A stretch of 64,000 nucleotides of DNA from Coniochaeta sp. PMI_546. Taxonomy: Eukaryota > Ascomycota > Sordariomycetes > Coniochaetales > Coniochaetaceae. Both the position numbers and the translations under genes were made by a program. The notes under the pieces are model-generated. The model was not told the origin of the DNA. It did no database searches and saw only the letters and a list, made by a program, of their open reading frames with translations. Positions 43,822 to 54,675 of the stretch are shown one piece after another (within the stretch, counting starts at the first letter, position 1; each line of letters opens with the position of its first letter). The DNA lies in contig MU271161.1 of assembly GCA_021432605.1 (NCBI GenBank), forward strand, positions 1 to 64,000, written 5' to 3'.

Positions 43822-44636
43822 ATGAAGCCCGTCTCAGTACTTCCACTCCTTGCGAGCCTTGCTCAGTCGGCTCCGTCCGATATCCAGGAGCGTCAGAGCA
43901 GCTGCCCAAAGGTTCATGTTTACGGCGCACGTGAGACAACTGTGCCTCAGGGATACGGCACTAGTCAAGGTCTCGTCAACATGGTGACGCAGGCATACCC
44001 CGGTGCCACGGCCGAAGCCATTGTCTACCCTGCTTGCGGAGGACAGAGCAACTGTGGCGGTGTCAGCTATGAGAACTCTGCTTCCCAAGGGACTGCTGCC
44101 GTAGTCAAGGCCGTCACGAGCTTCAACCAAAAGGTTTGGGCCCCCTAGTTCAAGTCTAATGGCTATACCAAGCGCGGCACGTCCGGCTAACGATTATGAC
44201 AGTGCCCGGATACCAAGATCGTCTTGATCGGATATTCTCAAGGCGGTCAAATTATGGACAACGCTCTCTGCGGTGGAGCAGGCGCGACTCTAACCGGAGC
44301 GGCCTTGGCGGCAGTGAAGGCGGCCATATTCATGGGCGACCCGCACAACGTCAACGGTCTGCCCTACAATGTTGGCACCTGCAAGGCCGGCGGTGTATGT
44401 GCTAATCCTCCCCTCGATGTCGCTGTACTCCGTGAAGCTAATGAGAAGGCCAGTTTGCTGCCCGTCCGAGCGGCTACAAGTGCTCGCCCGCCAACCCGAG
44501 CATCATCCAGTCGTACTGCGACTCGACCGATCCGTACTGCTGCAACGGAAATGATGCCAACTCGCACCAGCAGTACGTCAACAAGTATGGGAAGCAAGCG
44601 CTGGCCTTCATCCAGAAGCTCGTCGATGCTTCCTAA
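43822..44636 (+). CDS. Acetylxylan esterase, carbohydrate esterase family 5, 3 exons
   Basis: Exons 43822-44133, 44203-44394, 44454-44636; 228 aa. The signal peptide MKPVSVLPLLASLAQSAP and a short propeptide ending QER precede the CE5 fold. Motifs are CPKVHVYGARETT, IVYPACGG, the nucleophile elbow GYSQGGQ (Ser116), STDPYCC (Asp194) and NSHQQY (His206), completing the triad. Cys spacing and length match axe2-type acetylxylan esterases more than cutinases. By family it removes acetyl groups from xylan outside the cell. Introns are 69 and 59 bp. It lies in a small group with an AA12-like oxidase (+) and a CE1 esterase (-), all acting on plant-wall sugars. Confidence 0.93.
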
Positions 44637-45777
44637 AAATCGGTGTGTGGATGGTTGTACGTAGGGGGGATGGAAAACATGGGAAAACGCCTGTATAGTA
44701 GCATAAGCGTCGCGTAAGAGTCGCCCAAATGAGACACGTTGAGACACGTTGAGAATTCATCGTATCTATGCGCCTTACGCGCTTCAAATATGGGAGTAAT
44801 GATCCATTGGTGCTCGTCCTATCCACTGGCCTCTGTTCCAATTGTGGTATTCCTTCCACTGACGGGCAGCGGGCTCCATTATGTCTTGAAGAGAAAACTA
44901 GGAAACAGCTGACGAAGTAAATGCGTCAAATCTGAGCTGGACCGTACCAAATAAGCAACCGTGACCGCACCCGCACCTCCTCGATCGTTTTTCCTAAAAC
45001 AGAAGTTCGCTGCAGGAAGCATGGTGAGCTTCCAGCAACCGGGTAGGGGCACATCTGTAAGACAATCCTACAATCACCGAAGAACAATAGAGCATTCTGC
45101 GCTGTTATGCCTCGTCGAGTTGAGTCCTCAGGAATGTGATATCTGTGGCACTAAGGGCCAGGGTCGTGCCACGATGCTGAATATGGTTATCAGTTTATAC
45201 CGTTCGATCTGACGCGTTCAAACAAAATTCTATATACAAACGAAGGCCAAGAGAATCCAACACGTAACCGCACGTGGTGTAAGCGACAGGAGCAGCAACG
45301 GCGACCCAATGAGTCGAACACTTCTGGCTTATGCAATGTGGCAAGCCCCACGAGAGAAGGACATATGTATAGAGTCCCTTTCCTTAACTTCGCTTGGAGA
45401 AGCCATATGATTAATATATCCCGACGGTGTCTGCGTGGCGATCCCCGCAATTAGGTCGTCAGTTATACCCCGACTGGAGGGCCCCATTGCCGTGTTAAGT
45501 ATGAGCGCGCCTCAGTATTTTGCCGAACCATCATCTAGAATTGATATATTGGCTTCGTCCCCATCACCAAAATCACAAATTTGGAGTCGCCGCTGGACAG
45601 GTTCATCCAAATTGCGGCGCTAGACACCCCGTTCTCTGAGCACAGCTTTAAATATGTATTTCACCCTTTGCCTGGTCGCGGGGTCTTGGGGATGCCTTCG
45701 AAAATTGTTGGCTTGGTCAAGAAAAGCCCGTGTCGGCCTGGTCAATATTGTCATTTTGAGCAGAGACAAACATCGCC
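44637..45777. other. Intergenic
   Basis: 3' flank of the CE5 gene and upstream region of the AA12-like gene. Repeats of GAGACACGTT occur at about 44731-44750. No gene recognised. Confidence 0.4.
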
Positions 45778-47349
45778 ATGCTCTTTCGAGGATTAATTCT
45801 GGGCCTCGGTGCTCTGTTGAGCGCTGGTACGTTGTGAACCTATCTGACTTGCTTGCTTGGAACTGGGTGCTGACGTTGTCACTGCAGGGCATGCCCAAGC
45901 CGAAGTTGCGGCCCTTCCCGTGCCGAGTAGCTGTACCGGCGTGGCGGCCATTCGCTTCTCATACACCGCAGCATCGGGATGGAAAGTCGTCAAGGTAGCT
46001 GGAGGACTGAAGCAAGTGCGAACCATCGTGTGGGATCCTCTGGGCAACATGATCGTGTCACAGGCGCTGAAGGGCATCTCGGTGCACACTTTTGGAGCAG
46101 ACGGCTGCGTCAACAGTACTACCATGCTCATTTCCAACACCCAACTCAATCACGGACTAGCTCTCACGCCCGATGGCAAGACCCTCTACGCCTCCAGTGA
46201 GAGAGCGGCATATGCTTGGAGCTATGATCCGGCCACGAGGAAGGTAGGCACTCAGAAGACTGTGGTTCAGGGCATGGATACCGGTATCCACTCGACGAGG
46301 AACCTGCTGGTCGTTCCTCAGCAGCCGAACATGGTGCTCCTCCAAGTCGGAAGCAACGCCAACTTCGATATGGCTGCAGCGGACAAGGCAACTGGTCGTG
46401 CCATCATCAAGATCTTCGACATGAGCAAGGCGCCAGCCAGCGGGTTCAACTACAAGACCGACGGTGAGGTCTTCGGTTACGGGTTGCGCAACGAGATTGG
46501 ATTCACAACGGATCCTGCTGGCGTCGTCTGGGGTGTTGAAAACAGCGGTGATGTAAGTGAAGCGCGCCACGCCGGCCCGACATTCTGGTTTTGCAGAACC
46601 TTTCCAACTGACCCGTTGCCCAGGATTTCACCCGGACTCAAAACGGCCGCAATGTCGATATCCACAAGGACAATCCAGCTGAGAAGCTCAACAATCGTAG
46701 GTGTCCGACGGTAACTGGCCAAGTGGAAAGGAGCCTGCTAACATAGAACCTCAAGTCGGCGATCCACTCAAGACAAGGGACGCGTGGTACGGCTACCCGA
46801 CGTGCTTCGCTGTCTGGGATCCGTCCGCCTTCACCGACAACAAGGCCCTCAAGACGGGGAGCCACTTCGTGCTCAGCCCTAACAGCTCCTTCAACGATGC
46901 CAGCTGCAACACCAAGGCCATCGCCCCTCGCTTGACGTTCCAGGCCCACAGTGCTCCCATCTGGAACGCTTTCGACGCTGATGCCTCCAACATGTACGTG
47001 ACCTTCCACGGGTCCTGGGACCGACAGCCTGCAACAGGTTTCAGTAAGTTACCCATCCTTACCCGCGAAGCTGAGGGGGTTACTAATCCCGCACATAGAG
47101 GTCGTCCAGATTCCGTTTACGAAGCTGCCGAGTGGCGCGTACGACCCGGTTGCGCCGCCCGATAGCATGACTGGCTACAAGGACATCTTCTCAGCCACGA
47201 ATCCTTCAAGCTGCACCGCCAACGGCCTGACTCAGAGTAACTGCGTGCGACTGACTGCCGCTTCATGGGATCCAGCTGGCAGAGGTCTGTTCGTGGGAAG
47301 TGATAATAGTGCCGAAGGGGAGATTTATCTTCTGTCCAAGGCTTCCTAG
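45778..47349 (+). CDS. Secreted AA12-like PQQ sugar dehydrogenase (sorbosone dehydrogenase family), 5 exons
   Basis: Exons 45778-45826, 45888-46552, 46624-46696, 46747-47043, 47099-47349; 444 aa. The signal peptide MLFRGLILGLGALLSAGHAQA is split by intron 1. The six-bladed propeller of soluble quinoprotein glucose/sorbosone dehydrogenases is seen in VRTIVWDPLGNMIVS, LNHGLALTPDGKTLYAS, GIHSTRNLLVV, VFGYGLRNEIGF with DPAGVVWGVENSGD, AWYGYPTCFAVWDP, HSAPIWNAF, VTFHGSWDRQP and AASWDPAGRGLFVGSDN. The LRNEIGF and HGSWDR boxes line the PQQ site in this family. AA12 enzymes oxidise pyranoses and can pass electrons to lytic polysaccharide monooxygenases. There is no CBM1 or cytochrome domain. Introns 50-71 bp. 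The junction at 46696/46747 is the least certain. Confidence 0.85.
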
Positions 47350-47475
47350 GCCCCGACGCAGCGCACTTTCCCCGAGACGACAGTAAGATGTATTGAGACT
47401 CGCGTACATAGATTATGTAGAAGAGCAAAGAGGCGAGAAGTTCGTCCTTAAATAGCATACTAGCCAGCAAGGATT

Positions 47476-48456
47476 TTACAACAAGCCAAAAAACTTCAGA
47501 GTCGCATCACCCTGGAAGGGCGGAATATGCCCGCCACCTTGAACCTCGTAGCCAACAAGCTGAGTGCCATCACCATACACAATCTTCTTCCAGTTCGCGA
47601 TCGGATCGTTGCTGATGTTCTTGGCAAAGCTTATTCCAAAGACATTGCTCCATTGGTCGAGCTGGGCCTTGAGCAGGGATATGACCACCGCCGTGTCAGC
47701 TGTTCCGTGCACAATCATCATCTTGGGCCGGGTGCCGTTGTAGCCCGGGTCACATCCACGGGCGAGGTCACCCCATTGCTTCGCTGTGTAGGTACTGGCT
47801 TTCTTTCCCAGAGGGCAGCTGAGGTCGCTAGACATTGGCGTGCTCATGGGCGATCCCGCCCAGCAAGCGGCGGGGACGCCCGAGTATGAAGCGGCGCCGG
47901 CAAAGACATCCGGATACGTGGCTGCCAAGACGTTGGCTTCCATTGCACCGGACGACCCTCCGACGACATAGACCTTCGATGGGTCGCCGTTGTAGGTCTT
48001 GAGTGCCCATGTGACCATCCCTACCAAGCCCTCGGAGTCGCCACCGCCGTTATGAATTAGTGATTTGTTGCTGTGGGCGTCCCAGCAATTCATGCCTGAC
48101 TGCGACTTGGAGGTCGGAAAGAGCAAGACAAATCCCAGCTTGTCTGCGTAGGAAGGCAGCGGTGTCATGGACTGGTACATCTGACCGGTACCGCCGCAGG
48201 GATGAAGCTATTGAGTCACTGCTTGTCAGCGAGCTGACCGACATGCAGCCGGACCAAGTCTTCTGTCTCGAGAAAGACATACACCTAGGATAATGGCAGG
48301 CTTCTCAGCAATCTTGTCAGGGGTGTAGACAAGCATTGCGGGCAGCCCCGAGGGATTGTCGCCCCAGTTCGAGACAGACTGAGTCTTGCCAGCACTGGCC
48401 GTTGAGGACAGTACTAGGGCAGCCGCCAGGACCTTGCCAACGACGAAGAAAAGCAT
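47476..48456 (-). CDS. Acetylxylan/feruloyl esterase, carbohydrate esterase family 1, 2 exons
   Basis: Exons (minus) 48283-48456 and 47476-48207; 301 aa. The signal peptide is MLFFVVGKVLAAALVLSSTASAG. Then SNWGDNPSGLPAMLVYTPD, LHPCGGTGQ (oxyanion region), GMNCWD, the nucleophile elbow GGSSGAM (Ser143), GVPAACWAG, GTADTAV (likely Asp) and GGGHIPPF (His). This is the poly(3-hydroxybutyrate) depolymerase-like esterase fold of fungal CE1 acetylxylan esterases. There is no CBM1. The 75-bp intron uses a GTATGT donor; the alternative donor two bases earlier breaks the frame. It converges with the AA12-like gene and is the second acetylxylan esterase within 5 kb. Confidence 0.9.
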
Positions 48457-49351
48457 GTTTGTGGTACGACTTAACTTTAGATGGAATAAGGGCCAAGGAA
48501 AACTGTCGTGGAATGCCCGAGCGATGAGGACTGGAAGTGTTACTTATCTTCAGTAAGTCCAGCACGATCGGCAGGAATCTATACTGGAAGTCAGAGCAAC
48601 ACTGGACCTCAGCATATCCCAATAATCGGGGTAAAAAGCATGAAGGCAAAGCCATCTTCCGCTCGATAGGAAGTGCCACTCTGGCTTTCAACGTCTGTAT
48701 CTGGTTCGGGAGTAACCATGGCCAGCGTGGCCGCAGTCGGGAACGGCTTCGGCAGGTAGAAGCGGTATCGACTAGTAGTCGAGTCGCGATATCCGGTACG
48801 CCATGGATATTAATCTATTGAGCCGCCGTCAGACCGGATGGCAGCGGCAGCAATGCAAGGCAAATGGGGTGAGGAGCACGTGGCTGAAAGGAGGACACGC
48901 TCCGTAGGGCGCGTCACAGGCCTTCAGCATCGACTTTCTTGGGTATGTCCCTGATGAAGGTAGCGAAATATTATCTGCAATCCTGTCAAGAACACGCAGC
49001 AAATTGCACGTCTTCCTTGGCTGTCATTCTTCGGCGATCTCTTCGGGTCGGTCATGCTGAAGATACCTATAGAATGGAGGTTAACAGTCTTGAAGTTGCA
49101 ACTGAAACTTTGTGGAGCATGCCAAGGTGGGGCCAAGAAGTGTAAATAATGGAAGGTACCCAAGGCACCGCAGTACCTAAGGTAGGTACTGTACCTTCCA
49201 CAGTACGGTACCTACTGTACAATACCCGCTTGTTTGGTGCGTCCTTCCCTAAACTTCAGGTCGGATATCTGGTCACTCTCTTCACCACGGCACACAAGAG
49301 ACCCCGAGACGGGATAGTTTCTACCTGTTCACTCTCGTACCATTGCCGATA
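48457..49351. promoter_or_regulatory. Divergent promoter region CE1 / RFT1 with nested GTACC palindromes
   Basis: No gene. At 49151-49222 several palindromes overlap: CAGTACCT/AGGTACTG (49171-49191), GGAAGGTAC (from 49151) with GTACCTTCC (to 49199), and CAGTA/TACTG around GGTACC (49201-49218). They could form alternative stem-loops in DNA or in the RFT1 leader, whose ATG is 130-200 bp downstream. Confidence 0.5.
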
Positions 49352-51182
49352 ATGTCGTCAGACCCAGGGAGCAGTCGTGCAGTCCGGGGTGCGTCACTGT
49401 TGATCCTGCTGCAGGTCGGATCGCGTGCACTCACCTTCACGGCCAACCAAGTTCTCCTGCGCTTCATGACAGCTTCGCTACTCGGTGTTTCGGCACAGCT
49501 GGAAGTTTACTACTTGTCCGTCCTCTTCTTTGCACGGGAGAGCCTTCGTGTTGCAATCCAACGGCAGGGGAGTGAGTCGAAACCCGACGCCGACCTGCCT
49601 GACAAAAGCAGCAGCAGCAGCAACGGCAACGGCAACGGAGAGACAAGGACTGATGGCGGCGTTGGAAGCTCCACAGCCACGGTCACCTCAGCGACGACGC
49701 AGGCCGCCGTCAACATCTCTTACCTGACCATCATTCTTGGCGCTGCTGTTGCTCTCCTCCTAGGCGTCCTCTACATCTCTTCCGTCAGCGGCTCCGACAT
49801 CTCATCGACTCCCTGCTTCTTGCAGTCTGTCTACCTCTACGCCTTTGCAGCGATGATAGAACTTCTTTCCGAGCCTGCCTTTGTCATCATGCAGATCCGA
49901 TTACAGTTCGGTGTCCGCGCCACCGCAGAGGCCATCGCTACTTTTCTTAGATGCTTCGTCACGCTCGGCTTCGCCGTCTGGGCCTCACGCCAGGGCCTGG
50001 AGTTCGGCGTATTGCCATTTGCCTTGGGACAGGCCGTGTATGGTCTGGCGCTCCTGGCTGTCTACCTATGGTACGGGCTGGGCCTGGCGCAGCGTGAAAA
50101 ATTCTCCTTGCTACCCGTGCGGCTTGCAGACTCTCGGAAAGCAGGGAGCAGGTCTGAAGACTACGTCATGTCCTATTTCTACCGTCCAACTTTACAACTT
50201 GCGTCGAGCATGATGGCCCAAAGTCTGGTTAAACATGTCCTGACCCAGGGAGACACCTTACTCGTCAGCGTCCTGTCAAGCGCTGAAGCGCAAGGTGTCT
50301 ACGCACTCGCCAACAACTATGGTGGGCTCGTGGCTCGCCTTCTGTTCCAGCCTATCGAGGAGAGCAGCCGAAGCTACTTCAGCCGACTTTTGTCGTCAAG
50401 CTTCTCCGCCGTGGCCAAGGACAAGCCGGCCTACAAGACCGCCGTCCGAAATGCCAGTGTCGATCTTCAATCTCTACTGAAAGTCTACGTTCTCATGAGT
50501 CTCATCGTCGTTACTATCGGGCCGACGGCAGCACCGCTTCTCCTTTCGCTCGTCGCTGGTCCCAAGTGGGCAGGCTCCGGCGCCGGTGCCTGCCTGTCAA
50601 CGTTCGCCTGGTACGTCCCGCTTCTCGCCGTCAATGGAGTCGCTGAAGCCTTCGTAGCGTCAGTCGCTTCCGAGGGGCAGGTGCACAGACAGTCTGCGTG
50701 GATGGGTGCCTTTTCACTGGTGTTTGCCGCTGCTGGATACGTCTTTCTGCAGGTTCTGGACATGGGAGCCATCGGTCTCGTCGTCGCCAACTGCATCAAC
50801 ATGCTGTGCAGAATTACCTGGTGCGCTGTGTTTATCACGCAGTACTTTAGCAAGCAAGGTGTTGCGTTCGAGTTAGACCGCATGTTGCCTGGACCTCTGG
50901 CCGTCCTGGCCGGAGTTCTTGCATCGCAGGCTGTACGCAGAGCGGTAGCCGTGGTGCCTGACGAGCCGCTTGGTCTGAAGCAGATTGCCACGCAGCTAGC
51001 AAAGATTGCGGCCCTCACGGTCCCATTTCTGGGCGTAGTGTAAGTGTGCCCCAAGGCAACTAGATAATATACCTCCCGACACCAAACCCAGTCTAATTAA
51101 TATGTACAGGGCCTTCTCGGAACGAAAGTTCATACTTCAGGGGTATCAGGCCGTGCGGGGCAAGCGAACAGCACCACCATGA
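49352..51182 (+). CDS. rft1: RFT1, ER glycolipid translocation protein, 2 exons
   Basis: Exons 49352-51039 and 51110-51182; 586 aa. Many hydrophobic helices cover the whole length. Characteristic stretches are GASLLILLQVGSRALTFTAN, SAQLEVYYLSVLFFARESLR, SEPAFVIMQI, VKHVLTQGDTLLVS, QGVYALANNYGGLVARLLFQ and EESSRSYFSR. These identify RFT1, a conserved membrane protein linked to supply of Man5GlcNAc2-PP-dolichol in the ER lumen for N-glycosylation. A Ser/Asn/Gly-rich loop (about residues 78-115) is a lineage-specific insertion. The 70-bp 3' intron has a GTAAGT donor; the last exon encodes a basic tail ending KRTAPP. The upstream TTG in frame is not used; ATG at 49352 is the start. Confidence 0.93.
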
Positions 51183-51227
51183 ACCGATCTATGACGATAC
51201 GCGAGACTCCCAAGCAACCCGATGCGT

Positions 51228-53339
51228 CTAATCGAATACAATCTTCTTGGGCTTGACGCTCATATCAACCTCTTTGTAGAAAGCACCATACGAATCGTGA
51301 GCCTTCTTCTTGACCGTCGTGCCAAATTTCATCAAGCTGTCGGGCACCTCCTGATTGGCAGCCTTCAGGATGTTGATCAATCTGGAGCTGTGTTAGCAAC
51401 GGGATTGGCACTTGAGAGGATGAGGGTCGTCTTACGATCCAGAATGGGCCTTGTCGTGCTCAGTGAAGAGCGTGATGGCATTGCCTTGCTTACCGGCACG
51501 GCCAGTTCGGCCGATACGGTGAACGTAGTCCTCGATAGTGAGGGGAAACTAGATCAGAGCGTTAGTATAACATATAAGACGAAGTTGATGCCGAGCTGGG
51601 CCACTTACTGTGAGGTTAATCACAAGCTTCACCTCGGGAATATCCAAACCACGGGCAGCAACATCCGTAGCAACCAACACAGTGGTCGTGCCGGCCTTGA
51701 ACGCTTCCAGACTCCTTGTCCGCTGCTCTTGCCTGAGATCACCGTGAATGCTCACCACCCGGATACCTTTGCGCTCAAGGAACTGCTCGACACGCGTGCA
51801 TTCCTTCTTGTACAAGCAGAAGACCAGGATCCTATCGTCCTTCTTGGCACCCTTCTGCGCCTCCCTGAGCAGTTCGAAGAGCCTATACTCCTTGCCACGT
51901 GGGTCCACAACCTCCACCTTCTGCGTAATGCGGGTGTTGGCCTGCAGCTCCAGGGCACCACTGCCTGAGACGTTACCGTCCTCGTCAAACTTGGCCCTGC
52001 CACCGATCGTAATCTTGACGGGGGTGACCATGAAGGTCTCAGCCAAAGCCCTCACACTGATAGGCCACGTAGCAGTAAACATGAGCGTCTGCCTCTGTTC
52101 GCGGGGCTTACAACTGCCGAGGATCAGCCTGATGTCGTCCTCGAAACCCTTATCGAGCATCCTATCGGCCTCGTCGAGAACCGCAAACGTCGCCTCGGAC
52201 AAGTCGATGCAGCCCTCGGAGAGGAAATCCTTCAATCTGCCCGGCGTAGCCACAATGATGTCCGCGCCGCTGTTTCGGAGCAGCAACGAGCGCTGTGCAT
52301 CCTTGCTTGCGCCGCCGTATATGCACACGGCTGACAGCCCGACGAGCCCCGCGAGCTTGGCGATGGCCTCGTGCGTCTGCATTGCTAGCTCTCTTGTGGG
52401 CGAGACGACGACGGCACGGGCATATGCGACCGAACCCCTGGACTTCTTCAGCTTCGAGCAGGACATGAGAGACTCGATGCAGGGTACAGAAAAGGCGTAG
52501 GTCTTGCCGGAACCTGTCTCGGCCACACCGACCACATCTCTGCCAGACAGTGCATAGGGCCACGAGGCCGACTGGATGGGTGTAGGAGCGGTGAAGGAGG
52601 AAAAGGGCTTCTTGGAGAGCAGTGTCGACGTGGGGAGCTGGTCGAACTGCAAGATAGGCCGAAGAGACTGGCCTGAAGTGGTCGAGTCCGTGATGGTGAT
52701 CTCCTTCTCGGCGAGGAACTTATCAATGTCGCTCTGTGGTAGAGCGGACAGAGCCGCGGTCTGTGAGTAGGAATATGGTGAGCTGGTTTTGGCGATGGTG
52801 ACGGTATCTCCGTTTGTAGCTCCGTCACTCGGAGGCTCTGCCTGCTCTGGCTCGGTAGGTTTGTTATCCTTGTTCTTTTTCTCCTTCTTCTCCTTCTTGT
52901 CCTTCTTTTCTTTCTTTTCTTTCTTGGTCTTTGTAGTAGCAGACTCGACTTGTTCGCTGTCAGCGTCTGTAGGCACCGGTGTGTCTTCAGTCGAGGGCGT
53001 TGAGCTCTCAGCCTTCTTGCTCTTTTTCTTGTCCTTTTTATCTTTCTTGTCCTTCTTGGTCTTGACAGCAGTGGGTTCAGCCTGCTCGTCAGTGCCGGTC
53101 ATGGTGACATCCTCGTCAGCAGCGGGTGGTGCCGTATCGGAGGGTGACGTGGTAGTCTGCTCAGCATCCTTCTTGGCCTTCTTCTTCTTATCCTTCTTGT
53201 CTTTCTTCTCCTTCTTCGACTTCTTCACTGGTGTCTCTCCATTAGTTTCTGGCGCGCCATCGTCGGTCTTGACCTTCTTGGAAGCCTGAGCAGCATGCTC
53301 CTCAGCCTCCTCGCGGTCGTGCTTGCGTCCTGCTGACAT
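51228..53339 (-). CDS. dbp3: ATP-dependent RNA helicase DBP3, 3 exons
   Basis: Exons (minus) 51609-53339, 51436-51548, 51228-51381; 665 aa. The first about 170 residues hold three blocks of KKxKKxKK separated by acidic/Thr-rich segments. Then the DEAD core: [15 protein letters not shown] (Q motif), [27 protein letters not shown] in place of [27 protein letters not shown], and HRIGRTGR from exon 2. The end [18 protein letters not shown] is typical of DBP3, a nucleolar helicase for pre-rRNA processing. Introns 60 and 54 bp; both are needed to reach motif VI and the conserved C-terminus. It converges with RFT1, stops only 45 bp apart. Confidence 0.94.
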
Positions 53340-54675
53340 GTTGGCTTGTCAAGTTTGTTGTTTGAGATAGGGACGGAGGTTTGTAGTTTCCCTCATTCAA
53401 CAGATCCTCTCTGGGACCCCAACCTTCTTAGTTGGCAGGCAAAAAATTCATGTCTCGATTTTTTTGTTATCGATAAGACCCCGCCTCTTCAGGCGGTGTG
53501 CACTTGAGCCAATCGGATCGCGGTGCTTATGTACACCTCGAGGTACTTAAGTGGAAGGTAGGTACCTTAGGTAATCAAAGACCCCGCATTTTCCCCTTGG
53601 AGTCGTCCCGTCCCTCTCTTCCCGTCTCTTGCTTCCCTGAAACCTCCCAACTCGACCTGAATTGAACTTCCTCCTGCTCTCTTATCTCCTCGTAGCTCCT
53701 CGTAGCCATACTCAGTGAAGGAGAACGCATCGATCTCAATTAAGATAGATCTTGTGTTGTCTCGAGCGAGCCAGAGATGATCCGTCTTAGTCGTGTCATC
53801 TAATTGCAGGTAACGCGACTACCTCCACGCGTTAAGGACTCGAGTTGATGCTACTTGGTGATGTATCGTATGGGTATCGTACACGTATGGTCTCTTTCAA
53901 CTCGAGACCACACAAAACAGACTCCGGGGCCAGAGAAGAGACACGATAACTACGCACATGGAGTATATCGAGGCGGCAAGGTATCCACAGGGATTGCCGT
54001 AAGTAGTGACATCAAGGCAGCTTCGGAGTTGTCTCTTCCCTCGAGGTGCCGTTCAGATCTCTTCTTCGACAGTTGCTCGCTATCGGCAAAGCTCGAAACC
54101 TGAAGACGGTGTCCTGCTGTCCCGAGCATTTTCAAGGTGCTATTTCTAATTATCGTCCCGACTGTCTCCGCCAATGTCACAAGTCCAACAAGTACTAAGA
54201 GGTAGGAATAGGGGGAGGACAGGAAGAGACATGTCAGCGAGCAAGTCCATGTCACGAATGAGCTGCGGCCCAGAGCTGTCCGCGATACCTAGTGGGGGAG
54301 GTGGGTGGAGAACAGCGCTACGCAAGGCAGTGTAGAGCCGCCTAACGAATCAGGTTGGCCGCCAATTGCTCGCCTGGGGATCTACCCCAATTCCCCCATG
54401 GCCTGTGTGAACCAGCTATCATCGAATATGGAAATGCGGAAGCACTCTCCGATGAGGACAGCAAGACAAAAGCTCACTTCATGCGAACACAGGCAAACAT
54501 GTGAAAAGTTAAGTAGAAGCCATGCGCTCTTTCTGTCAGTGGATAACTCTTGCCAATTCCACTTCGACGAGTTCTCTTCCGGGCACCTAGAGTTTTAGCA
54601 CGTCCGTCAAACTCTGCCACCAAGACATTCAAAGGAAGTGACCCCGTTCGAGTGACGAGGACAAACGTTGAAACC
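53340..54675. other. Intergenic, divergent between DBP3 and the secreted protein
   Basis: No gene recognised. AAGGTAGGTACCTTAGGTA (53556-53574) repeats the palindrome seen at 20.9, 23.7, 23.9 and 49.2 kb. A CT-rich tract at 53580-53700 is typical of fungal promoters, but DBP3 lies on the opposite strand. Confidence 0.4.

Noticed and set aside
52789-53289. 166-codon plus-strand open frame rich in Ser/Phe/Leu
   Set aside because: Antisense shadow of the Lys-rich N-terminus of DBP3 (Lys codons AAG read as CTT on the other strand).
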